This document shows, in pieces, positions 16,622 through 23,112 of a stretch of DNA of 23,112 nt; the first letter of the stretch is position 1; every line of letters begins with the position of its first letter. The stretch lies in assembly GCA_915070235.1 (NCBI GenBank), contig CAJZFM010000004.1, forward strand, positions 1-23,112. The letters run 5' to 3'. Both the position numbers and the translations under genes were made by a program. Below the pieces are notes generated by a model. That model was not told where the DNA came from, searched no databases, and was given only the letters and a program-made list of their open reading frames with translations. The stretch is from an uncultured Capnocytophaga sp. (GTDB taxonomy: Bacteria > Bacteroidota > Bacteroidia > Flavobacteriales > Flavobacteriaceae).

Positions 16622-17203
16622 ATGAATTTTTTAGCACATATTTTTTTATCAGGAGAAGAGAATGACCTGCTAAAGTTGGGGAATTTTATGGGAGATACCA
16701 TACGAGGTAAGCAGTATCTGGACTATCCAGAAGAAGTACAGCGAGGTATTCTCCTACATAGGCAAATAGATACTTTTACTGATGCCCATCCTCTTTTTCG
16801 AGAAAGCAAAAGGCGGTTGGCGCCTCATTATGGCCATTATGCGGGGGTGATTACCGATATTTTCTATGATTATTTCTTGACCAAGCACTGGCATGCGTTC
16901 TCTTCGGAGGATTTAGATCGCTATATTGAGCGCTTTTATACGCTTTTGCAGGAGAAAAAGGAGGTGCTAAACCCCCAAATGCAGTCTATTGCTGGCTATA
17001 TGATACGAGATAATTGGCTTAAAGCCTATCAAACTTATACGGGATTGGCACAAATCCTTTATCAGATGGATAGGCGTACCGAGTTTCGCTCCCAAATGCA
17101 GTATGCGGTTACCTCTCTGCAAACCGAAGAATCTCTCTTTGAAGCCGAGTTTCTTCCTTTTTTTAAAGAAATACAAGAGTTTGTTATAGCAATTGACAAA
17201 TAA
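16622..17203 (+). CDS. acpH: Acyl-carrier-protein phosphodiesterase (AcpH/DUF479 family)
   Basis: The product is 193 residues from the ATG at 16622, beginning MNFLAHIFLS, which is the family N-terminus. The in-frame GTG at 16616 would only add two residues. Conserved metal-binding and catalytic positions are visible: D25 in GNFMGDTIRG, HRQID (46-50) with D54 in TFTDAHP, and the HYGHYAGVITDIFYDYFL segment (69-86) with H69, D79 and D83. The enzyme removes the 4'-phosphopantetheine arm from holo-ACP, regenerating apo-ACP in the cytosol. It lies upstream of the FolK-dNK gene by 49 bases and near the phosphopantetheinyl transferase gene, which adds the same group. The E. coli enzyme is of similar size. 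Confidence 0.88.
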   Translation: MNFLAHIFLSGEENDLLKLGNFMGDTIRGKQYLDYPEEVQRGILLHRQIDTFTDAHPLFRESKRRLAPHYGHYAGVITDIFYDYFLTKHWHAFSSEDLDRYIERFYTLLQEKKEVLNPQMQSIAGYMIRDNWLKAYQTYTGLAQILYQMDRRTEFRSQMQYAVTSLQTEESLFEAEFLPFFKEIQEFVIAIDK

Positions 17204-17222
17204 CAATCCTAACAATCCTTGG

Positions 17223-17250
17223 CAACTCAAAATTCAAAACTCAAAACTTA
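17223..17250 (+). repeat. ACTCAAAA-type tandem repeat upstream of the FolK-dNK gene
   Basis: Three near copies of (A)ACTCAAAA/TTCAAAA occur in tandem, ending three bases before the ATG at 17253. The same element recurs just before ruvX at 19911-19930. The A-rich run lies where a ribosome-binding site would be, in place of any Shine-Dalgarno sequence. Confidence 0.6.
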
Positions 17251-17252
17251 CT

Positions 17253-18362
17253 ATGGTGTTTCTCTCATTAGGTAGTAATCTCGGTAATAGGGTACAGTAC
17301 CTCCAGCATGCGCTCTTTCTCCTGCATCGCGAAGTAGGGGAGGTGGTAAAGGTATCGCCCTTATATGAATCTCCAGCTTGGGGGTTTAGTTCGGAGCCTT
17401 TCTATAATATCTGTGCAGAGCTACATACCGACCTACCTTTGAAGGCGCTCCTGCCGAAACTCCATGCTATAGAAGCCCGCTTGGGTCGTGTGCGTACCTC
17501 TCAGCCTTCGGAGGGCTACAAGGCACGCACCTTGGATATTGATATTCTCTACTATGATGATAAGGTCGTACAAACCGATACACTCTGCATACCTCACCCA
17601 CAGTTGGCTTTAAGACGCTTTGTCTTACAACCTTTAGCTGATATAGCTCCCGACTTTGTAGATCCTATCAAAGGGCAAAAGATAAGCCAACTCCTTGAAG
17701 TCTGCTCTGATACTTCCACTCTTACTATGGTGAAACAAGACTTTGCCCTACCTGTGAACAAGACAAGTACCGCCTATCACTATATCACTATAGAGGGGAA
17801 TATAGGCGCGGGGAAAACCTCATTGGCCACCCGCTTGGCGGAAGACTTTTCAGGACAGTTACTCTTGGAGGAATTTGCCACCAACCCTTTTTTGGAGGAC
17901 TTCTACAAGCAGCCACAGCGCTATGCCTTGGCCACCGAACTGAACTTTCTCAAAGACCGCTACAAGCAACTCCAGCATACCCTCACCCTAAACGAACATC
18001 CCCTCTTGGTGGCTGACTATGCCTTTTCCAAATCACTTATCTTTGCCCAAGAGACACTTCCTAAGAAGGAATATACCCTCTATGAAGAGCTGTTCTACCT
18101 ACTTTTTGAGCGAATGATAAAGCCCGATTTGTATGTTTACCTCCACCAACATACCGACACGTTACTAAAAAATATACAAAAAAGAGGGAGAAGTTTCGAG
18201 ACGCCTATCTCTAAAACCTATTTGGAACGTATCGAGCAGAGTTATCTGTCTTTTTTGCAGCATAATCCCTCGCTGAATACTCTTTTTATAGATGTCTCCT
18301 ATATGGATTTTGTAAATAACCAAGACGATTACCAGTTTATTACCGCCCTAATTACGAAATAG
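17253..18362 (+). CDS. folK: Bifunctional FolK (HPPK) - deoxynucleoside kinase fusion
   Basis: The product is 369 residues from the ATG at 17253, where MVFLSLGSNLGNR is the standard HPPK start. An upstream TTG at 17193 would add only residues translated from the intergenic repeat and is rejected. Residues 1-160 are 6-hydroxymethyl-7,8-dihydropterin pyrophosphokinase: LGSNLGNR, PLYESPAWG (37-44) and RTLDIDILYYD (92-102) with Mg-binding D95 and D97. Residues 178-369 are a deoxyadenosine/deoxyguanosine-type nucleoside kinase: P-loop GNIGAGKTS (182-190), VADYAFSKSLIFA (253-265) and the lid KRGRSFE (310-316). One half makes the folate precursor, the other phosphorylates a deoxynucleoside, probably dAdo. 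I recall similar fusions in other Flavobacteriia. The stop is followed directly by the PPTase ATG. Confidence 0.93.
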   Translation: MVFLSLGSNLGNRVQYLQHALFLLHREVGEVVKVSPLYESPAWGFSSEPFYNICAELHTDLPLKALLPKLHAIEARLGRVRTSQPSEGYKARTLDIDILYYDDKVVQTDTLCIPHPQLALRRFVLQPLADIAPDFVDPIKGQKISQLLEVCSDTSTLTMVKQDFALPVNKTSTAYHYITIEGNIGAGKTSLATRLAEDFSGQLLLEEFATNPFLEDFYKQPQRYALATELNFLKDRYKQLQHTLTLNEHPLLVADYAFSKSLIFAQETLPKKEYTLYEELFYLLFERMIKPDLYVYLHQHTDTLLKNIQKRGRSFETPISKTYLERIEQSYLSFLQHNPSLNTLFIDVSYMDFVNNQDDYQFITALITK

Positions 18363-19007
18363 ATGCCTTTTTTTCAGCAACTCCATATAGCCGATATCCA
18401 TGTTTATACATGGCAACTCACCGAGACGGTGGCGCAGCTTAGCGCTGGCCTCACCCTCTCCCAAGGGGAGGAAGAGCGACTGACGACCATCCACAGCCAG
18501 AAGAAGCAGCGGGAGTTCTTGGCCATTCGCCATCTGTTGCGAGAGGCACAACTGCCTACCACAGCTCTTTACTATACCCCTGAGGGTAAGCCACAGCTTG
18601 AAGGGCAATATATCTCTATCACCCACAGCCAAGACTTTGTAATGATAGCCCTAAGCCCGCGTCCTGTAGGGATAGACATAGAGCGCTGTACCCCCCGTAT
18701 CCTTCGCCTTGCTCCCCGCTTTACCCCTTGGCAAGCCCCTCCCGATATGGACGAGCTTACCCAAATACAAGCCTATACCCAACTATGGACGATCAAGGAA
18801 GCACTCTATAAGATAGCCAACCTGCCCTCAGTACGCTTTTATGAGGATTTGCAAATACCTCATTACCAAGCCCTCGCTCCTCACCAACAAGCCCTCATCA
18901 CCCACTCCGAAGGCGATAAGGCCTACGAGGTACAAAGTTTCTTTTGGGAGGGGTATATTTGGTCAATAACTAATGACAAATTATTAACAACTAACCATGA
19001 TAATTAA
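18363..19007 (+). CDS. 4'-phosphopantetheinyl transferase (Sfp-type)
   Basis: The product is 214 residues, normal for Sfp-like transferases. GIDIE (103-107) holds the Mg-binding Asp105 and Glu107. LWTIKEALYK (141-150) is the WxxKEAxxK motif with Lys145, Glu146 and Lys150. GKPQL (75-79) and ISITHS (84-89) are the expected phosphate- and CoA-contacting stretches. The enzyme transfers phosphopantetheine from CoA to carrier proteins, making holo-ACP in the cytosol. The ATG directly follows the folK-dNK stop (TAG then ATG), so the two are translated together. The C-terminal tail ITNDKLLTTNHDN comes from an AT-rich repeat sequence and overlaps the next gene by 11 bases. Confidence 0.9.
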   Translation: MPFFQQLHIADIHVYTWQLTETVAQLSAGLTLSQGEEERLTTIHSQKKQREFLAIRHLLREAQLPTTALYYTPEGKPQLEGQYISITHSQDFVMIALSPRPVGIDIERCTPRILRLAPRFTPWQAPPDMDELTQIQAYTQLWTIKEALYKIANLPSVRFYEDLQIPHYQALAPHQQALITHSEGDKAYEVQSFFWEGYIWSITNDKLLTTNHDN

Positions 19008-19860
19008 TAATTATACTAAGAGTTCGAAGAATCCTCTATTACCAGAGGCATTTCAGTACTTAAAGAGAAGAGATATTTTTACCATTGACTACATACATCG
19101 ACAGATAGGAGTGAGCAATGAAGCAGCAGGTTTCTCGCTCTATACTTTTGAAAAGGAACTGCTGTGGGAGGTAGTCAAGCCCATAGGGGGTGTCCTATTG
19201 CTCATAGACCGCCAGCAGATCTGGCTTGCTGAACGGCACAACGCCCAAAAGATTACCATATGGGTGTATGATCTGCAGGGGAATGCCTTGGCTTCTCTGC
19301 CTATGAAAGATGAAATAGTAGATGCTAATATAGGACTAAAAGCATTGCCCGACAATAAGGTTATTATCACCTTCTATGGAGGACAAGATGGAGCTATGAG
19401 TTCTCTATTGTCTTTTGAAGATAAAAAGCTGACAATAGTCAAAAAATTGCCAGATGATATAGACTTCTGTTGTATGATGAGCGAAAAAGAGGCCATATTT
19501 GTTGATTTCTATGAGGCTAAACTCTATATAATGAGTTATCCCCAGCTCAAAACACGGAAAAAATATCAATTTTCTGAAGATTGGGGAGTAGTAGCACAAC
19601 CACTTGAAGAGACAAAGATACTCATAACTGATCTCAATTGTAACCGACATTACATCTTTGACCTCAGCACCATGACCATAGAGGAGGAAATCACTTTCAA
19701 AGGTTTTGAACCTTATCAGGAAGAAGGAGAAGACTTTTTAGTAACTGATATAGACGAACTCCATTACCATAATGGTCAATGGATAGCTACCTATATGGAG
19801 GTAGATAGCCACCGCAATGCCGTATTTTATTGGCTTGTTAGTGAAAATAGGGATGAGTAG
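18997..19860 (+). CDS. Unknown protein, possibly propeller-like
   Basis: The product is 287 residues starting MIINNYTKSSKNPLLPEAF. It has no signal peptide or membrane helix and is presumably cytosolic. Repeated strand pairs, such as KITIWVYDLQGNALASLP, LLSFEDKKLTIVKKL and HYIFDLSTMTIEEEITFKG, suggest a beta-propeller or WD-like fold, but no canonical WD or kelch motif is visible. Cysteines at CCMM and LNCN have no clear spacing. It overlaps the PPTase gene by 11 bases, yet the region is AT-richer than its neighbours. I do not recognise it; some polymorphic-toxin immunity proteins have this general appearance, but there is no toxin in the window to support that. Confidence 0.65.
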   Translation: MIINNYTKSSKNPLLPEAFQYLKRRDIFTIDYIHRQIGVSNEAAGFSLYTFEKELLWEVVKPIGGVLLLIDRQQIWLAERHNAQKITIWVYDLQGNALASLPMKDEIVDANIGLKALPDNKVIITFYGGQDGAMSSLLSFEDKKLTIVKKLPDDIDFCCMMSEKEAIFVDFYEAKLYIMSYPQLKTRKKYQFSEDWGVVAQPLEETKILITDLNCNRHYIFDLSTMTIEEEITFKGFEPYQEEGEDFLVTDIDELHYHNGQWIATYMEVDSHRNAVFYWLVSENRDE

Positions 19861-19910
19861 TTAGTCTTCATAAGCTAAAACCAACCCTATAATTTAAAAA
19901 TATTAGAACA

Positions 19911-19930
19911 ACTCAAAACTCAAAACTCAA
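19911..19930 (+). repeat. ACTCAAA tandem repeat directly before ruvX
   Basis: AACAACTCAAAACTCAAAAC-like sequence gives three ACTCAAA units, with the last base adjoining the ATG at 19931. It matches the repeat before the FolK-dNK start. It supplies an A-rich leader and no Shine-Dalgarno. Confidence 0.6.
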
Positions 19931-20341
19931 ATGCGTATTCTTGCAATAGACTATGGTACCAAGCGTTGTGGTATCGCGGTAACCGACGAACTCAAGCTCA
20001 TTGCCTCGGCACTGGCAACGGTAGAAACAGCTCAGGTGCTGGATTTCATACAGAAGTACTGCCAAGCAGAACCTGTGGAGCGAATCATTGTAGGCCTACC
20101 CAAGCAGGTCTCTGGCGAACTCTCAGAGAGTGAAACGGCCATAGCTACTTTTATTGAAAAGCTCCAAGAGAAACTCCCTGAGATGCCCGTCTCCCGTTAT
20201 GATGAACGCTTTACTTCCAAAATAGCCTCCCATATATTGGTGGAAAGCGGCACTAAGAAGAAAAAAAGACAAGACAAAGCACTCTTGGATAAGATCAGTG
20301 CGACCCTTATCCTACAAGATTATTTGAGTTCTTTATCATAA
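19931..20341 (+). CDS. ruvX: RuvX/YqgF pre-16S rRNA nuclease (Holliday-junction resolvase family)
   Basis: The product is 136 residues, the usual length for YqgF. The N-terminus MRILAIDYGTKRCGIAVTD carries Asp7 and the DxGxxxxG RNase H-like motif. RIIVGLPKQVSGELSESE (51-68) is the second motif, DERFTS (91-96) the third and LLDKISATLILQDYL the C-terminal helix with Asp120 and Asp130. YqgF proteins have a RuvC-like fold and are implicated in 16S rRNA 5'-end processing; junction resolution has also been proposed. The ATG is directly after the ACTCAAA repeat. The dxs gene starts 4 bases after the stop, so both are probably co-transcribed. Confidence 0.94.
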   Translation: MRILAIDYGTKRCGIAVTDELKLIASALATVETAQVLDFIQKYCQAEPVERIIVGLPKQVSGELSESETAIATFIEKLQEKLPEMPVSRYDERFTSKIASHILVESGTKKKKRQDKALLDKISATLILQDYLSSLS

Positions 20342-20345
20342 GAAA

Positions 20346-22070
20346 ATGACTTTACTCGAACAAGTATATACCCCTACGGATATCCGTCATTTCTCTCTCG
20401 CCGAGCTTAGGCAGCTGGCGGGGGAGTTGCGCCATTTTATCATTAATGAAGTAGCCACCAAGGAAGGTCATTTGGGGGCTGGCTTGGGCGTGGTAGAACT
20501 GACTATTGCCCTGCACTATGTGTTCAATACCCCTGAGGATATATTGGTCTTTGATGTAGGACATCAGGCCTATCCTCATAAGCTCCTTACAGGCAGGCGC
20601 GAGCGCTTTGCTACTAACCGCCAATGGGGAGGGCTTTCGGGCTTTCCAAGTCGCAAGGAAAGCGAATACGACCCCTTCGGTACAGGCCATGCGGGTACTT
20701 CCCTCTCGGCAGTATTGGGTATGGCCACCGCAGCAGTGCTCGAGGAGAATTTCTCGCGCAAGCATGTGGCTGTCATCGGGGACGCTTCTTTTGTCAATGG
20801 CATGGCCTTGGAGGCACTCAACCAAATGGGGGATAGCAAGGTCAATATGCTGGTGGTGCTCAATGACAACCAAATAGGCATAGATCCCTCTACAGGTGCT
20901 TTTCGCTATTACTTGGAACGCTTGGCCAAGGGAGCCGATAAGGGCAGTTTCTTTGCTGATCTGCAAATAGAGTATTTAGGTAGCTACGATGGGCATTCCT
21001 TTGAAGAGCTAATTCCTATACTAAGCCAGGCAAGAGATTTCTTTGGAGTACAATTGGTGCATATCCGTACTACCAAAGGCAAGGGCTACCAAAGGGCAGA
21101 AGAGCGACAGACGCTTTTTCATGCCCCGGGAAAGTTTGACCCCGCTACGGGTATGCTTCTCCCTCAGCAGAAGCAACAAACGAAGTTTCAGGACGTTTTC
21201 GGTTGTACCCTCTGTGAGTTGGCCGCCGAGAACAAGGCTATTGTGGGTATTACGCCTGCTATGGTGACAGGTAGCTCACTCCACTATATGCAGCAACAAT
21301 TCCCCGCTCGTACCTTTGATGTAGGCATAGCCGAAGAACATGCAGTAACCTTTGCCGCAGGATTGGCTACCCAAGGGCTGCTGCCTTTCTTGGTCATTTA
21401 TTCTACTTTTCTGCAAAGGGGCTATGACCAACTCATTCACGATGTAGCTTTCCAGCAGCTCAAGGTGATTTTCTGTATAGATAGGGCAGGCTTAGTGGGG
21501 GAGGACGGTGCTACCCATCAGGGCGTATTTGACATGGCTTACCTGCGCTGTATTCCTAATATAGAAATCTTTGCCCCTCGCAATGAGGTAGAATTACGCA
21601 ATATCCTCTATACCGCCCAACTCCCTGAGCAAGATAAGGCGCTGGCCATACGCTACCCTCGTGGTTATGGACAGCTAACGGTGTGGCAGTTACCTTTTGA
21701 GAAAATAGAAAAGAAGGGAGTACAACTCTGCGAAGGCACGCGCTATGCAGTGCTTTCGGTAGGTACCATAGCCGATGAGGTTGCCCAAGAGATAAACCAG
21801 CACCCTGAGGCTGAGATATTTGCTCATTACGATATGCGATGGATTAAGCCCTTAGATGAGGCGTTGCTACATCATATCATGAGCCGATATGAAGCGATTA
21901 TAACTATAGAGGAGGGGTGCAAGGCGGGTGGTTTTGGTGAGAGTATTGTGGTCTTTGCCAAAGAAAAAGGCTACAGCCTCCCGATCAGAATCGTAGCTAT
22001 AGCCGATGTCTTTGTAGAGCATGGCTCAGTTGCTCTGCAACGTGCCTTTACAGGTCTTACAATTTTCTAG
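20346..22070 (+). CDS. dxs: 1-deoxy-D-xylulose-5-phosphate synthase
   Basis: The product is 574 residues, shorter than the ~620 of E. coli but in the range of flavobacterial forms. The thiamine-diphosphate domain has GHQAYPHKLLTGR (72-84), GHAGTSLSAVLGMA (114-127) and GDASFVNGMALEALN with GDAS at 145-148 in place of GDGx. LNDNQIG (172-178) closes the cofactor site. The pyrimidine domain has DVGIAEEHAVTFAAG with the catalytic Glu, then DRAGLVGEDGATHQGVFD and RYPRG, which bind substrate. It condenses pyruvate with glyceraldehyde-3-phosphate to start the MEP isoprenoid pathway and feeds thiamine and pyridoxal synthesis. GDAS rather than GDG may be a lineage feature. The gene lies 4 bases after ruvX. 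No clear terminator follows. Confidence 0.95.
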   Translation: MTLLEQVYTPTDIRHFSLAELRQLAGELRHFIINEVATKEGHLGAGLGVVELTIALHYVFNTPEDILVFDVGHQAYPHKLLTGRRERFATNRQWGGLSGFPSRKESEYDPFGTGHAGTSLSAVLGMATAAVLEENFSRKHVAVIGDASFVNGMALEALNQMGDSKVNMLVVLNDNQIGIDPSTGAFRYYLERLAKGADKGSFFADLQIEYLGSYDGHSFEELIPILSQARDFFGVQLVHIRTTKGKGYQRAEERQTLFHAPGKFDPATGMLLPQQKQQTKFQDVFGCTLCELAAENKAIVGITPAMVTGSSLHYMQQQFPARTFDVGIAEEHAVTFAAGLATQGLLPFLVIYSTFLQRGYDQLIHDVAFQQLKVIFCIDRAGLVGEDGATHQGVFDMAYLRCIPNIEIFAPRNEVELRNILYTAQLPEQDKALAIRYPRGYGQLTVWQLPFEKIEKKGVQLCEGTRYAVLSVGTIADEVAQEINQHPEAEIFAHYDMRWIKPLDEALLHHIMSRYEAIITIEEGCKAGGFGESIVVFAKEKGYSLPIRIVAIADVFVEHGSVALQRAFTGLTIF

Positions 22071-22127
22071 CTGAAAGGTAAAGCCAAAATACTTGAGACT
22101 GCGTATATGGCAGATAAACTCAAAAGA
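22071..22127. other. Short convergent gap between dxs and the collagen-LRR gene
   Basis: These 57 bases separate two convergent genes. I see no hairpin with a T-run in either direction, so if transcription ends here it is not by an obvious intrinsic terminator. Confidence 0.6.
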
Positions 22128-23112
22128 TTATTTCCCTTCTATAAGGTGTTCGTATGCGTCCCATCCTTTGGTGCCTTTGTATTCCCATATACTACTGGCA
22201 GGAACATAGATATGCTTGAGCTTCCTATCATTTTCAAAGATAGCGCGATCAACTCCCTTTACAGAAGTTATTCTAGGAGGGGTTTTTGCCTCTATGATGA
22301 CAGTCTCTAAGTCCTCACAATCGGCAAAGGCTCCTTGATCTATCTGCGTGATGCTCTCAGGAAGGGTAATACTTACTAATCCTGTATTGCTGAAGGTGTG
22401 TGGGTGTATTCCTTTTATCTTTTGGCTTAGGACAACCCTTTTTAAACTTTTTAGATTCTGGAAAGCACGTGCTTCTATGATTTCTACATTCTCTCCTATG
22501 ACAATGGATTCCAATCGGCTACAATTCTTGAAGACATCTGTTGCGATTTTCTTTACTTTTCTCAGGTCTTCATCTTCATTCATATTAATATGTCTGATGC
22601 GAATGGAGAGCCATTGTTTAAGTACCTCTCCCTCAAACCGATCTCCTTCGTTTTTCTCATAAACCAACTCATAATCATAATTCTGTGAAGGAGAAGCCCC
22701 TAAGCTAATAAACTGATCAGACCAACCTCTATTAGTTTTAGGCCCATAAAGCCTCTTGTTGAGTAGGTCAATATAGAAATCACCTTCACTCCCTAAGCTA
22801 TTGTTTGGGGCGCCAGAGCCAGAGAAAAGGCTGTTTTTCTTTGTATCAGAAGGGGCGGAATGTCCATCTTTGCCCTTCTCTCCGTCAGCTCCCTTGGGGC
22901 CTTGCGCGCCCTCCTTACCATCTGCCCCTTTAGGGCCTTGTGGCCCTTGCGGCCCTGGCAGTCCGTCTTTGCCATCAGCCCCCTTGGGACCTGGAGCACC
23001 ATCCTTACCGTCGGCTCCCTTCGGCCCTTGTGCTCCGTCCTTGCCATCGGCTCCTTTAGGGCCTTGCGCTCCGTCTTTGCCGTCGGCTCCTTTAGGGCCT
23101 TGCGCTCCGTCT
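22128..23112 (-). CDS. Collagen-like (Gly-X-Y) / BspA-type leucine-rich repeat protein, N-terminus outside window
   Basis: The minus-strand frame is open from the window edge at 23111 to the stop at 22128 (327 codons). It contains no ATG at a plausible place, so the start lies beyond the window. The first 82 visible residues are 27 uninterrupted Gly-X-Y triplets, mostly repeats of GPKGADGKDGAQ, ending near 22863. A linker of about 80 residues follows (HSAPSDTKKNSLFS..., LYGPKTNRGWSDQFISL). The final 150 residues are BspA-like LRR_5 repeats: FKNCSRLESIVIGENV, AFQNLKSLKRVVL, TFSNTGLVSITLPESI and AFADCEDLETVIIEA. It closes with IYVPASSIWEYKGTKGW, the usual C-terminal cap of BspA proteins. The TTG at 22667 is not a real start. 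A surface adhesion or structural role is an inference. Confidence 0.88.
   Translation of the reverse strand, partial: DGAQGPKGADGKDGAQGPKGADGKDGAQGPKGADGKDGAPGPKGADGKDGLPGPQGPQGPKGADGKEGAQGPKGADGEKGKDGHSAPSDTKKNSLFSGSGAPNNSLGSEGDFYIDLLNKRLYGPKTNRGWSDQFISLGASPSQNYDYELVYEKNEGDRFEGEVLKQWLSIRIRHINMNEDEDLRKVKKIATDVFKNCSRLESIVIGENVEIIEARAFQNLKSLKRVVLSQKIKGIHPHTFSNTGLVSITLPESITQIDQGAFADCEDLETVIIEAKTPPRITSVKGVDRAIFENDRKLKHIYVPASSIWEYKGTKGWDAYEHLIEGK
22863..23111 (-). repeat. Tandem 36-base repeat encoding collagen-like GPKGADGKDGAQ units
   Basis: About six near-identical 36-base units, each encoding 12 residues, occur in tandem and run off the window edge. Two units vary (GPKGADGKDGLP followed by GPQGPQ, and GPKGADGKEGAQ). 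All are in one frame without a stop. Near-identity at the DNA level suggests recent expansion, so copy number may vary between strains. Confidence 0.9.

Noticed and set aside
17193..17252. TTG start of a longer FolK-dNK protein
   Set aside because: The extra 20 residues (TNNNPNNPWQLKIQNSKL) are translated from the intergenic repeat and the HPPK fold starts at the ATG at 17253.
22128..22667. Separate 179-residue LRR protein starting at 22667
   Set aside because: The codon there is TTG and the frame continues upstream without a stop into the collagen-like part.
22793..23047. Minus-strand 84-codon frame beginning MARTEHKGRREP
   Set aside because: It is a shifted reading of the collagen-like repeat DNA. 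The correct frame gives Gly at every third residue and joins the LRR part without a stop.
22863..23112. Repeat block considered as a CRISPR array
   Set aside because: The units are directly adjacent with no unique spacers, are 36 bases in frame, and encode Gly-X-Y repeats.

Overview
This window reads as chromosomal DNA of a Bacteroidota bacterium, most likely class Flavobacteriia and possibly Capnocytophaga. Supporting signs are a SusC/SusD pair with lipoprotein partners, promoters of the Bacteroidetes type (TTTG-N19/20-TAnnTTTG), almost no Shine-Dalgarno sequences, and short AT-rich ACTCAAA or ACTAAT-type repeats between genes. The genus is inferred from gene content, not proven.

Layout. 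(1) Positions 1-5761, plus strand: the 3' part of a SusC-like TonB-dependent receptor, a SusD-like lipoprotein, a HExxH zinc-metallopeptidase lipoprotein and a DUF4302-type lipoprotein. They form one tight operon closed by a strong hairpin at 5790-5815. No glycoside hydrolase is present, so the substrate is unlikely to be a simple glycan and may be a protein-bound or metal-bound nutrient. (2) Positions 6048-9224, plus: an RND efflux permease with its own near-consensus promoter and no adaptor or outer-membrane partner in view. It meets the next operon at a bidirectional terminator. (3) Positions 15342 down to 9283, minus: a seven-gene run with overlapping or closely spaced genes. In transcription order it holds a Rossmann/DUF2520 protein, a KdsC-type HAD phosphatase, a class IV aminotransferase, an Ig-like-domain lipoprotein, a MATE exporter, a small acidic protein and a PAP2 phosphatase. 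A perfect-match promoter drives the start, and an internal promoter probably precedes the aminotransferase gene. (4) Positions 15457-22070, plus: a small lipocalin-like lipoprotein, a secreted beta-rich protein, acyl-carrier-protein phosphodiesterase, a FolK-deoxynucleoside kinase fusion, a 4'-phosphopantetheinyl transferase, an unrecognised propeller-like protein, RuvX and Dxs. (5) Positions 22128-23112, minus: a protein cut by the window edge, with collagen-like Gly-X-Y repeats followed by BspA-type leucine-rich repeats.

Most of the window is housekeeping or envelope biology: LPS Kdo synthesis, folate, nucleotide salvage, ACP maturation, isoprenoids and efflux. The points most worth a second look are the collagen-LRR protein, the FolK-dNK fusion, an aminotransferase lacking a usually conserved PLP-binding Glu, the SusCD-metallopeptidase-DUF4302 unit, and the opposed ACP phosphodiesterase/PPTase pair in one cluster. 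I saw no tRNA, rRNA, CRISPR array, prophage or insertion sequence.
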